Assembly: GCA_030015575.1 (NCBI GenBank)
Contig: CM057344.1
Coordinates: forward strand, 598,804,410 to 598,868,409
Source: Agapanthus africanus
Lineage: Eukaryota > Streptophyta > Magnoliopsida > Asparagales > Amaryllidaceae
DNA: 64,000 nucleotides
Direction of reading: 5' to 3'
In this document: one piece after another, positions 21,669-32,314 of the stretch
Position numbering within the stretch: the first letter of the stretch is position 1
How the letters are laid out: each line of letters opens with the position of its first letter
Made by a program: the position numbers and the translations under genes
Notes under the pieces: model-generated
Told to the model about the DNA's origin: nothing
Databases searched by the model: none
What the model saw: the letters and a program-made list of their open reading frames with translations, nothing else

Positions 21669-22958
21669 TTAAGGGTAGTATTTCTTCAGAAAGCGACCGT
21701 TCACTGGCCTGAAAGGCCTTTCATCGTGCATATCCATGAGTAGATACGCTCCACCCTGGTAGACCTTGTCTATGATGTACGGGCCTTCAAAGTCTGGCTC
21801 GAATTTTCCCCGCTTGGAGAATTTGGGGACCATAGGTCTTTTGACAATTAGCACGAGTTCGCCTTGGCGAAACGTCCTCGGTCTGGTCAATCTTTCGTAT
21901 GAGCGCGTCATCTTTGCTTTGTAAGCTTCCAGGTTTTGTTGCGCTATGAGCCGGGTTTCATCAAGGGCATCAAGCTCCTCAAGCCGAAGGTAAGCATTTT
22001 CTTCATCTGTTAGCTCGTAGTGGATTGCCACTCGTAGAGAGGGTAACTCTATCTCGAGGGGGAGTACTGCTTCTGTACCAAACACCAACGCGTATGGCAT
22101 TGTGTTCGTGGCCGTTTTGAACGTAGTTCGGTATGCCCAGAGAGCCTCCTGCAGTTTCTCGTGCCAGTCCTTCTTATTTCGGGACACCGTTTTCTTCATG
22201 ATCTTCGTCAAGGGCTTGTTGAAGGCCTCGGCGAGACCGTTAGCTCGCGGATTATAAACCGAGGAATACCTCCAGTCTATATTATGCTGTTGCGCAAAGC
22301 GGCTGATCTTGTGACTTCTGTAGGCTGGCCCGTTTTCAGAAATAATCCGTCGCGGAGTTCCAAACCGATAAATGACGTGCGTCTTGAAGAAATGGAGAAT
22401 ATTTTCTGTCTTCACTTCCCTTAACGGTACTTCTTCTGCCCATTTAGAGAAGTAATCAGTCGTCGCCAGGATAAAACGATGTCTCCTGGATGATGCTGGT
22501 TCGATGGGGCCGATTATGTCAGTTCCCCACATTTCGAATGGCCAGCTAGCCACCGTTGGATGATGTGGATTTGGATACTGGTGGATGAAGTCCCTATGAA
22601 TTTGGCATGAGTGGCATTGCTTCGCATACTCGAGGCAGTCCTGGATCATTGTGGGCCAGTAATAACCCATTCGTTTGATCTTCAACTTCATCTTCGGGCC
22701 CGCTTGGTGAGAACCACAGATCCTATCATGAACTTCCTGAACGACTCTTTCTGCTTCGTCAGGTCCTAAGCATCTCAGCCACAGAGAGTCAAATGACCTC
22801 TTGTACAGAGTATCGTTGATGAAGGCAAAAGACAGAGCTCGTTTTATAAGCTGATGTTTTGAAGACGCATCTTCGGGCGTTCGACGGTATTTGAAGTAGT
22901 CTATAAAGACTTCTCTCCAATCCTCGGCCTTTTCCCGGTCTTTTATTTGCAAGGTCAT
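21669..22958 (-). pseudogene. Element B integrase
   Basis: A 429-codon frame. The HHCC zinc-binding region (VHDRICGSHQ, then YAKQCHSCQIH) is followed by the catalytic core: GTDIIGP with the first Asp, IISENGPAY where family members have SDNG, so the second catalytic Asp is Glu here, and ANGLAEAFNK with the Glu. The C-terminal part has GEDLVL-like GELVLIVKRP and GPYIIDKVYQGGAY. Integrase would join the cDNA to the chromosome; the Asp to Glu change probably abolishes activity. The frame starts at a Met that is offset from the upstream second RNase H, so a frameshift near 22955 separates them. Confidence 0.87.
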
Positions 22959-23632
22959 CTGCTCAGTCGCTTCCTTTCTTCGGATGATTCCGGAGATATT
23001 TCTGCTGGGGCGAGCACCCGACGGCTTTGTACCACGATTCTTACATCGTCGAGGTTCTCATCAGCCAGTTCCTTAGCGAGCTTGGCCAACGCGTCTATTT
23101 TACTGTTTTCTGCGCGCGGTATGCTCTCCAAAGTATAGGAGGGAATTTGGGCCAATAGTTGTTGCAACTTTTCACCGTACTTCACCAACTCCGGTTTGCA
23201 CGTTTGGTAGTCGCCGTTTACTTGACTGACGACCAGCTGAGAATCTCCGTATATGAGGAGGTTTTCAATTCCCATGTCGATGGCGATCTCGAGACCTGCT
23301 ATCAAGGCTTCATATTCAGCTTCGTTATTCGTCCTCGGCTCTATTAAGGAGAAAGCAAAATGCATTATCCCTTCTTGTGGAGTTATAAAGATGAGTCCTA
23401 CCCCCGATTTGATTATCGGGGTACTTTGTTTGCGCTTCTTCACGGAAGATGCTCCATCGAAATACAACTCCCATTGGATGTTACCGCCATCGATCGCATT
23501 AAACGCGCGTTCGTCTGGCAGTTGGCAATTCAAAAGAGAGTCGGCTGGTACCGGATGCTCAGTGAGGAAGTCGACGATGGCCTGGCCTTTGACTGCCTTG
23601 AGAGGTTGATAAGTTATCGAGAACTCCATCAA
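22955..23632 (-). pseudogene. Element B second (archaeal-type) RNase H
   Basis: About 225 codons. LYFDGASS has the first catalytic Asp, RTNNEAEYEALIAGLEIA the Glu, LLIYGDSQLVVSQVNGDYQ the next Asp, and ENSKIDALAKLAKEL the last. This extra RNase H, lying between the RT-linked RNase H and integrase, marks the Tat lineage (Ogre, Retand and relatives). It begins with MMEFSITYQPLKAVKG, normally continuous with the preceding RNase H; the break is an in-frame stop where Trp is expected before ALLL. Confidence 0.88.
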
Positions 23633-23641
23633 GAGTAGGGC

Positions 23642-25051
23642 CTACTTAGCTAGTCGTCTCGTCAATATGGCCTTTGACATTAAATATTTAAGAGGGTCCA
23701 CCTTTGAAATGAGACGGACCTCATGCGCCAACGCATAGTGCCTGAGCTTTGTTATTACGAAGATCAATGCCAGGCAGTGTTTTTCAATGGGGGAGTAGTT
23801 GTTTTCTGCCCCCAGTAGAACTCGACTTAAGTAGTAGAGTGCTTTTTCCTTCCCTTGGTCGTTCTCTTGTGCCCATAATGCGTCTAAGGAACCTTCGAGG
23901 GCGGTTGTGTAAAGAATGAGGGGCTTTCCTTTGACCGGAGCAGCCAACACCGGCGGGTTCTGCAGGTATTGCTTGATCTCGTCTAGCGCGCTTTGGCATT
24001 TTTGGTCCCAGACGAATGGAGTTTCCTTCTTCATCAGGTGGCTGTAAGGACGACACTTGCCTGACAGGTTGGCGATAAACCGCTGGATGTACGCGAGCTT
24101 CCTTTGGAGAGACCGCAACTGTTTGAGAGTTCTCGGTGGAGGCATTTCCATGATCGCCTTGATCTTAGATGGTTCTATTTCGATACCTCGGTGTCGGATG
24201 ATGAATCCCAGGAATTTACCCGAGGAAACTCCGAATGCGCATTTGAGGGGATTCATCTTCAGATTTTATTGCCGAAGGCGTTGAAATACGATCTTCAGAT
24301 GCTCTAAGTGCTCTTCGTATGACATGCTCTTCATTACAAGGTCGTCGATATAGCATTCGACGATTTCATGTATAAAATCATCGAAGATCTTTGTCATGGC
24401 CCTCTGATAGGTGGCACCGGCATTCTTTAAACCAAAAGGCATAACTTTGTAGCAGAATATACCCAAAGGAGTCCGGAAAGCGGTGTGCTTCTGGTCTTCG
24501 GGATGCATCTTTATCTGATTGTACCCTGATGAACCGTCCATGAAAGAGAAAACCTCGTGAGTGGACGTGTTATCTATCATCAGCTCGGTTGGGCAGGCTT
24601 TATTGAGATCCCTGAAGTCCACGCATATGCGCACCGTCCCATTTTTCTTCATTACCGATACGATGTTGGCGATCCAGTCAGGATATTGAACTTCTTGGAT
24701 AAATCCAGAATCGATCAGCTTCTTGACTTCGGCGTTGATGCACATCTCAAGCTCGAGTCGCATTCTTCTCGGTGCCTGTTTGACTGGCTTAACGTCCGAA
24801 GCTATCGCTAACTTATGCACAGCAATTTCCGGATCTAGTCCCGGCATCTCGGAATAATTCCATGCGAAGCAATCTCTATGCTGCATAAGCACGTCTTTTA
24901 ACTCGGCCACCCTTTCTTCAGATAGCAGCTCGCTGACGAATGTCGGTCGCGGGTCATCTGCCGACCCCAACTCAATCTTCTTGAGGTTATCTGCAGTGGT
25001 ATGTATGCCATCTTCTAGTTCTTTCGAAGCTGGTGAAAATTCCGAGATCAC
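23642..25051 (-). pseudogene. Element B reverse transcriptase and RNase H
   Basis: 25051-24266 is RT: NGTVRICVDFRDLNKAC, FMDGSSGYNQIKMHPED, YKVMPFGLKNAGATYQRAM, and CYIDDLVMKS with the catalytic Asp pair. After an in-frame TAA (24266-24268) the frame resumes as MNPLKCAFGVSSGKFLGF and passes through the connection domain into RNase H (24256-23642), with LILYTTALEGSLDALWAQ, ALYYLSRVLLGAENNYSP and VRLISKVDPLKYLMSKA. RNase H motifs are weak in this copy: the Thr-Thr-Ala position usually has an Asp-containing or decayed motif in Tat elements, which rely on the second RNase H. RT would copy the RNA into cDNA. Confidence 0.88.
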
Positions 25052-25075
25052 CTCATTGTCATTGTTTTCGAAGCA

Positions 25076-26098
25076 CTAAGGGGGGTCGTCCCTATCCTCG
25101 GGCCCTTCTCTTGATATCGTTATCATATGACAGGTACGAGCTCGCTTCCAAGACCGTTGTGGATCTGGTTCTGCTCTTGTGGCTTTGGGTTTGTGCTTTC
25201 GCGGCGGCATTACCCTCCAGCTGTCGGATAGAGCAAATCTGCCTCGCTGGTATTGGTCTTCGACCCAGTTCTTGAAGGTGAAGCAGTCTTCGATAGGATG
25301 TCCTATGGCTCGGTGATAAGAGCAATAGTTCGGATGAGAGGCCTTGTTAGCTTGCTCAGGGTGTTTAGACGCCGGAAGTGTAATCATTCGATGTTTCAAA
25401 GCGAGGTCAAATATCTTCCGTGTTTTATCCTGAGGAAAAGAGTATGCCTGACTCATCTTCTTCATAAAGGATAAATCCGGACCGCTTGATTTTCGATCGC
25501 GTGACTTCTCGGTCCCGCTTTGTCTTTGTCGAACGCCTTTTCTGCTCTTCGACTTGTTTCTACCTCTGCGTCGGGCCTTTTGCACCACGGGTTGACAGGG
25601 AGGAGTATTTTCGTCTTTTGCAGTCTGTTGAAGAAGACGTTGTATCTTGGCTTTCTCGTAGATGACCATTTCGCGGTTATGGTCGTCCCGAGCTTTTTGA
25701 TCTGCTTTCCTTATAAGCTCGTTCACTCGTTCTTCAAATGATGGATTCCGGACTTCGATCGCGGGATGCAGTTCCGATGAGGGGTTGGCATTTTCTGACA
25801 AGGCGTCCTCTTCCTCATCGAAATTATATATGGTGTAGCTACCGTGGACTCGCTCCCGTTTTCCGGATCTCACATATCCAAGCCCGAGCGTTTCCATTTT
25901 CCCATTGGGCAATTTGCGCTGAGTCCCAGGGACATCCCAAATCCTGTTATAGAATCGAGCTTGTCGAATAGTCTGTTTTAAGGGTATCCCTTGGCGCTTC
26001 AATAGCCTTTTTTGTCCGTTTGTGTAGTATCTGGGCAAACGGAGGGGTTGGAGCCTGTCGAGTGTACAATCCGTGCCATGCCAGATTTCTTTCTCCAC
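25076..26098 (-). pseudogene. Element B protease-RT linker with a duplicated zinc-knuckle module
   Basis: A 340-codon frame between protease and RT. The N-terminal part (EKEIWHGTDCTLDRLQPLRL) continues the upstream frame after a stop at 26177. Its C-terminal half contains SFPQDKTRKIFDLALKHRM and NYCSYHRAIGHPIEDC, a CX2HX4HX4C knuckle. The same module, about 90 residues, occurs at the end of gag (28340-28831), so gag sequence has been duplicated to the far side of the protease. Element D stops just before this module. Confidence 0.8.
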
Positions 26099-26176
26099 TC
26101 TTATTTCCGTGGATCGGTAGAATAGGATCGCCTTTTCACCCTTTCTCCTGGGAGGGACGTAAAACGCCTGCAGGTC

Positions 26177-28237
26177 CTATACATTGTAAGCTTCAAGTGC
26201 ATCAAGGTCTTTGTAGTGTTCCCGCGGCACCATGGTGATTTGCAAACTCTGATCATTGCCAGGGGATGCTTGTATTGACGCCCGACTGGAGAACACGGCA
26301 TTAACCTCATCTTCGGAGTCACTTCCGAAGATCAACATGGGGGCGGACGGTCTCGGGTTGTTGCGTCGAGATGGACCAGCGTAAACTATCTCTTCTTCTT
26401 CTTCTTCGGTATTGCTTCCGAAAACAGGGATAGCGGCGGCGGCTTTGTTCTCCGGTTTGCGACACCTTTCTGTATCCTCGAAGTCTGGCAAAAAGTACTT
26501 TGCATCTTCGTACTTGCGGACTTCGTTCACGGAGAATGGGTTCAGTTCACCTGTTACGGTATACTCAAAACCATCCTTAAAGTACTTCATACACTGATGC
26601 TGTGTAGAAGGGATGATGTTGTACTCATGTAGCCAAGGACGACCGAGCAAGGCGTTGTAGCAGGTCTTGGCGTCAATGACGTGAAACTTGATGTCCATGA
26701 CGAGTAGTCCGAAGCGTAATGTTAATATCACGGATCCGAGAGTCCGTGATGACTGGGAGTCGAAACTGGAGATGGTAATTTTGTCACGAGCGAGGTGCTG
26801 CACGCTCATGCAGATTTCCTTCAACACCCGAACATTAAGGAGATTGACGGAGGATCCATTATCAATCAGGATTTTACCTATCTTGATATCGTGGCAATAT
26901 CCGTAGACGTATAGGGGACGGTTGTGGTCGCACGTCCCGAGGAGAAGGTCTTCGTCACCGAAAATGATGTCGGCCGTGTGCACTTCTTCCAGTTCATCCT
27001 TCATCCTTTCTTCGGCGAGGAAGGCTTGGAATTGTTCGGGCTCTTGTAACGCCTTGATTAATGAATCTCTCGCTTCCTTTGATAATAGGAGGGCGTCGAG
27101 AATGCTGAGCTGTGAAAGTAGCTTCCTTAGGTGTGCTAGGATGTTATAGTCCACCTTACCCTTCCTGGGAGGGTCTTTGGCAGTCAACTCTTTCATGACT
27201 TGGTCATCTAAGGTGATATCCTCGGCGACCTTCTCCTTTCCCTTATCTTTTCTATTCGCGGGTCTGAGATTCTTTTCCGGGAGCGTGCGATTGCGCAGCT
27301 GAATGTTTTCGCAGGCCTCTGGTTCTTCTTCTTTCCCTAAAACGGATTCTTTAAAGAGAGGGCCCAGAGCCATTTCTTCATCAGAGTCGCTCCCAAAGGT
27401 GAGAACTTGTGACCCTCCGACGTTAACTATGTAACAGTTGCTGGCAGTTCTTTTGCGCCCTTCGGTCGTACTTTTTTGTTCCCGACGAGTCTTGCGTTTC
27501 ATGCGCTTAAAATGTTGCCGGTGAGCAACATATCCTTGCCACCACATCTTAAAAGCGTCGCACTCCTCAGTGGGGTACGAAATCTTTCGATGATATACGC
27601 AATAATTAGGGTGCCTCTCCGCCCCATCGAACGTGTTTTCTTCCGAGGGTGGTAGCTTCATTCCCATCGACATGGCTTTGGCAAACCTTTTTCTCGTCTT
27701 GAATATATTTTTATCCACATCGGGTGTCTTTTGATCTGGCGGGAGTGCTTTGACTCTTTCGTTTAGCCGCTTGCGTTTCGCTCCTTCCGATGCAGCTATC
27801 TCACGCTCCTGATCGGCTTTACTTTTCAAACGAATCTCGTCTAGAAAGGCGTCGATCATTTCATCTGTTGGCCATACAAGTTCTGGCTCAGGCTGTGCCC
27901 CCAGTTTCTCAGTACCAGGAATTTTCTCATCGTCCGTAGGCGAGTGGGAAATCACATGACAACTCGCCACATATCCCTCGGACTCATCCGACGAGCTTTC
28001 TCCATCATCTTCCTCTTGAAAGACGTGGTCGAGGAACTCTTGTAGTGTGACGGGAGTCCGCGCCTTTTGATTGTACTCCTCCAGCGCGTCAATCTGTTTC
28101 TGCAAATCCGTGCGCTTGTCTCCAGGCTTCACGGGCTTTTTGGATTTCTTCTTCTTTTTTTTCGAAGATTTTGACGGTTGGGTGTGAGTACTTGGGCCAT
28201 CACCACCGCTCTTTGTAGTTGGACGCGGCTTCAGCAT
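26177..28237 (-). pseudogene. Element B protease region
   Basis: A 686-codon frame. Residues 24-38 are Lys/Ser-rich. Residues 213-226 hold a knuckle-like CVYHRKISYPTEEC in which the third ligand is Tyr (element D has His). Residues 280-290 are acidic. The retropepsin-type protease covers about residues 440-560 with active site IDNGSSVNLLNV (Asp459) and LLGRPWLHEY. It would cut Gag and Gag-Pol. The frame ends with a stop at 26177-26179, where D reads VEELRTFYV without interruption, so the protein continued into the linker in the ancestor. Confidence 0.87.
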
Positions 28238-28339
28238 CCCTTCAATGATTTGAGGTTCAAGTGAGTTCTTCTATTCGACTGCTGGGCACGCATGAAGACC
28301 ACTCAGCATCCTTTTGGTTTTAGCTGATAACACGACCTC

Positions 28340-30874
28340 CTATGGAGCTTCTTCAATAAATGAACAAGTTGCCCCTGGTGCGTCTGTCTTCTTAGGAGTA
28401 TGCGGCTGTGGCGGGTTCACCTTCCATTTTTCGGACAGCGCAAACTTTCCCTGGAGGTATTGATCCTCAATCCATCCTTTGAAGACGAAGCAATCCTCAA
28501 TCGGATGGCTTACCGTTTGATGGTAAGGGCAATAATTGGGGTTATTCACCTCACTGGGTTGTGGCGGTCGCCTTGGGTTTGGCAAGTTGATAAACCTGTT
28601 GTGTACGGCCAGCTCGAATAACCGTTTTGTCTTATCCCGTGGGAACGAGTAGGGGCGCTTCATCTTCTCATTATAATACCAGCGTCTTTCTTCCAGTTGA
28701 TCTGCAAGCTTTGGGGCACTAGATTGCTGTTGAGCATTCGCGACGAAGGTTGCCTTCCCTTTACCCTTGTCACTCCGAGGCTCCGGCTTCGGGGGAGACG
28801 GTTTGTGACCCATCTGGTCCATCTGGGCCAACTTGTCGATTAAGGCCTAGAACGTGGTTGGCTTAAAGAACATCATGAACTAGGAGATAGTTGCATGAGG
28901 GTCTAGGGTTCCCATGAACATGCCCACCGCGGGCGCTTCCTCAATGCGTTGTTCGCATTTCGAGCACAAATTTCGCCAGCGTATAGCGTACTGGACCCAC
29001 GTTTCGCCTGGTTTCACCCTGGCATTAATTAATGCTGTTATCGGAGTGCGTTCGCTGGCGCTTGCAAATCGCTGAGTGAATAGCAACTCCATTTCAGCGA
29101 ACGTTTTGATGGAATCGTTCGGGAGCTCAGAATACCACTCGAACGCTGTTTCTGACAAGCTGCCGACGAATTGGCGAAGAAAGAGCTTATCGTCGCCACC
29201 AGTGTTGCCATAAAGCGCCCTGAACTGGGCCACATGCTGATGGGGATTGCCTGTCCCCTTGTAGACATGGAATTTCGGGATTGTGTAGCCCGGCGGGTAT
29301 TTGATCTGGTCATACCAGCTCGGATATGGTCTTCCCGTCCTGACAACTTGACCAGCTGCCTCAGTCGTCTGGTGAACGCGTATCTGTTGGGCTATGTATT
29401 CGTCTAGGTCAGCCTTAGAGATTGTCTCCTCCTTAGCCGTTGACAGAGCGGGTGGGGGATTTGACGTTTCTCCCCTGTCGTCTTCAAGAACGATTGAAGG
29501 ATCTTCAGCAGGAGGCTCTTGCTGGATCATTATAGCCACCATGTTCTGAAACAGAAGGGCCATTCGTTGTATATTGGCTGCTTGTTCGGCAGCCTCTTTA
29601 TCCTTCTTCTCCAATATCCTACGAAGGAACTCAGCGTCAGTTTCCTGTTCCTGGCGTTGATCAGATGATGTTTCGGGGTTTTCTTTCGGCCCAGTGAGTG
29701 CGGCCATCGCGTTCATCATTTCTTGGAGCTTCTGTTGTTGCTCCTGAGCTTTGGTCACTGACCGTGTAAGCGGTCTATGACCCATGGATGCACGGCTGTC
29801 TTCTTTTCCCAGCGCCATGTATACTGTATGCACCATCATGCCCCCAGACTTAGGGCGTTTTAGCTTATTGTCCTTGATATTTGCTGCGGGAGCGGGGACT
29901 TCCTCCGGTCTTCCTATCTTGTAGGCCGTTGAAGTTGAGGGGGCCGTTGCTTTGAGCACCCAATTGGTCGTCACCTTTCGTTGCTTGATTGGGGAATTTT
30001 CTTCTGGCTGACCTTTCGACTTCTTATGTTGGCGAGAGTAATTAGGATCAATCGTAGATTCTCGCACTTGTCGCCATGTCTTGTAGATCCTAGAGGACAG
30101 CGATTGAAGGGACTGCTCCGGCTTTTCTGCTTCCACGGCAGTCTCTACCGGTGGAGGAGATCTTTTGAGCACCGCAATTGGTGAGTTTCTGCGTACCCTG
30201 TTCAGCGGCTCAAAGCGGTTCCCAGTTGGGATAGCAGCATTAACTTCCACCATTGGAGCTGGTGGAGTTAGCCCAGTGGGGGAGTTGCCCCCAGCTTTTC
30301 TTATCCGGCGCCAGTGGCGACGTCGGGCGTGACGGGTTGTTGGGACTGGCTCAGCGATGGCTGTGTCTTGCCCCCTGTTCTGGGGAAGGGCTGCTGCCGG
30401 TGTCAGCCTCTTGAAGACTGACGTTCGTTGAGAAGCTACAGTTTTTTGAGCGGGAGCGGTAATGGAGGTAGTCAGTCTCGCGAAGACCGACCCTCTGGGA
30501 GGAGAAGCCGTCTTGACGACTTCAGGAGCAGCTGTCTTCTTTGGTATGGCCTTCTCAGGTATCATGGGCTTTTTGGCGGGCCCTTTGGAGTTCAGGCTCA
30601 GTCTAGTGAAGACTGAAGAATTGGACGACCCATTGAGAGGGGCCATGGGAGTAGCAAGTCGATCGAAGTCCGACTTCTTCGAAGCTTCCGGTTCGGGCAT
30701 TGGGATATCAATGTTCACCGGCGGGAGCATGGTCCCAAAGAATAGACCGGTAGTAGCTTGGGTCACTTGCTCCACAGGCGTAGTGAATAGGGAAGCAGCC
30801 TGCGGTCCATATGCTACACCTCCAGGTGAGGCGGAGCGTCGGTTGCATTTGCAGTTCAAGCAGTTGAACGTCAT
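28340..30874 (-). pseudogene. Element B gag
   Basis: The start is set at the Met at 30874 (MTFNCLNCKCNRRSASPGG) because the paralogue D has a Met at the same place and sequence upstream diverges. The N-terminal third has four SVFxRL-type repeats (SDFDRL, SVFTRL, SVFARL, SVFKRL) and a basic stretch RHARRRHWRRIRKAGG. The Gag core is YPPGYTIPKFHVYKGTGN, LRQFVGSLSETAFEWYSEL and WVQYAIRWRNLCSKCE. After stops at 28880-28882 (D has Gln) and near 28849, it ends with a CX2HX4HX4C knuckle, CPYHQTVSHPIEDC. In-frame stops also follow at 28340-28342, where D has Trp. Confidence 0.87.
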
Positions 30875-31003
30875 TGATCCTTTGTTTTCTGCACCAAGCA
30901 AAACGCCAAATCTCAGTACCTCGCAACCCAAGGGCAACCCTTAACGAACCGCGATTGGTTCGCGAATCACGACGCACGAAGTGTGGAGTGGAAAGAGGAA
31001 AAT

Positions 31004-31021
31004 GTCCCACCGGGCGTGCCA
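31004..31021 (-). other. Element B primer-binding site
   Basis: The minus strand reads TGGCACGCCCGGTGGGAC, five bases (GATTC) from the LTR end. It is present in the same position in D (39410-39427) and, with one change, in C (47705-47722), so it is the shared primer site of this Tat group. It begins TGG as required for pairing with tRNA CCA; the tRNA was not identified with certainty. Confidence 0.82.
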
Positions 31022-31344
31022 GAATCTGTTCCCCTCCGAACAGCGGCCAGGACATGACGTCTCGCCTGAGATTCGGGGCAGATGCTAATTGGTGCTATCC
31101 GTCAACCTCTCCGAAGGTGCCAAGTTGATTTATGGCGCCGTGTATCGAAGGTTTAAACGGATGCGTCCGATGTAGCAGACTTCGTCAGATTCCCCCTCGC
31201 TTGAGGGATTTTTGATTGTGGGGACGCTCTTCCCTGCAGGCGCAAGCCCCTGCAGTTAATTACGCTACCGCATGGCGGTAGCAACTTTCTCTTTCTCCAG
31301 ATAGTCACTTCGTGTCGTGAGTGTTTGTTTTGTGTTTGGTTGCC

Positions 31345-31395
31345 CGTGGATTGTATACGGAGACTGAGTTATGTCGTCGCCCGTAGGGCGTTGAC
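31345..31395 (-). repeat. GTATAC module in LTR2
   Basis: GTGGATTGTATACGGAGACT followed about 20 bp on by CCGTAGGGCG. Related copies lie at about 20037-20084, 20748-20800, 39755-39805 and 44625-44670, so it is shared by B, C and D. Confidence 0.65.
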
Positions 31396-31589
31396 TAGTC
31401 TAAATCCGTATCTTTCTTAGATTTGGGTTTGGGGGGTTGTGTTTAAGGATACGTTAGTCTTATTTGAGACTAAGATCGACTTAAACATTTGTTAAGGATA
31501 CGTTAGTCCGATTTTTAGACTAAGATCAACTTAACGGGATCGTTTAGATCCGACAAGAGAGCGATTAGGGGAGCCCTGTTGTTTAGTTT

Positions 31590-32020
31590 AGTGACATTGC
31601 GGTCGATAGGTAGTTTAAGGACATTGCGGTCCATAGGTAGTTTAAGGACATTGCGGTCCAATATTAGTTTTAAGACGTTGCGGTCAAGGTTAAGGACCTC
31701 ATAGTCCGTAGATTTAAGGACCCCACAGTCCGATGTTAGTTTTAAGACATCGCGGTCAAGATTAAGGACCTCATAGTCCGTGGATTTAAGGACTCCACAA
31801 TCCGTTGTTAGTTTTAAGACATCACGGTCAAGGTTAAGGACCTCATAGTCCGTGGATTTAAGGACTCTACAGTCCGATGTTAGTTTTAAGACGCCACGGT
31901 CAAGGTTAAGGACCTCATAGTCCGTGGATTTAAGGACTCTATAGTCCGTTGTTAGTTTTAAGACATCACGGTCAAGGTTAAGGACCTCATAGTCCGTGGA
32001 TTTAAGGACTCTATAGTCCG
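31590..32020 (-). repeat. GGAC-N6-GTCC hairpin array in LTR2 (72-bp period)
   Basis: First short units TTTAAGGACATTGCGGTCC, then five longer 72-bp units each with three short hairpins (AAGACATCGCGGTC, GGACCTCATAGTCC and GGACTCCACAGTCC types). Arms stay GGAC/GTCC or GAC/GTC; loops change. Confidence 0.8.
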
Positions 32021-32038
32021 TATCAATATGTGGTTATC

Positions 32039-32112
32039 GGGACCCGTCATCTCTTTGAAGACGTTGAGGAATTACAACGCCAAGTATCAAAGGAGTGAAG
32101 AGATGTACCCTT
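32039..32112 (-). repeat. Structured module, copy 2 (LTR2)
   Basis: Same 74-bp module as 16841-16914, with CTTTGA/TCAAAG and CGTTG/CAACG arms. Confidence 0.7.
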
Positions 32113-32314
32113 AAACCGAGGTAGATCAAATAATCTTTGGCCCAATTTGGGACCGAGACCAATTAATTATGTTATGAGCCCATTAGCCCAGTTAAGTTTG
32201 AATTGAGGACTTATGGCCAGCTTGGGCTAAGTCCAATCATGTTTGGAATATTGGCTTTTTGTTGGTCTATTGAAGGAGAGGCTTTGCTTTTAGAACTTAG
32301 CCAATTGGGCTGAA

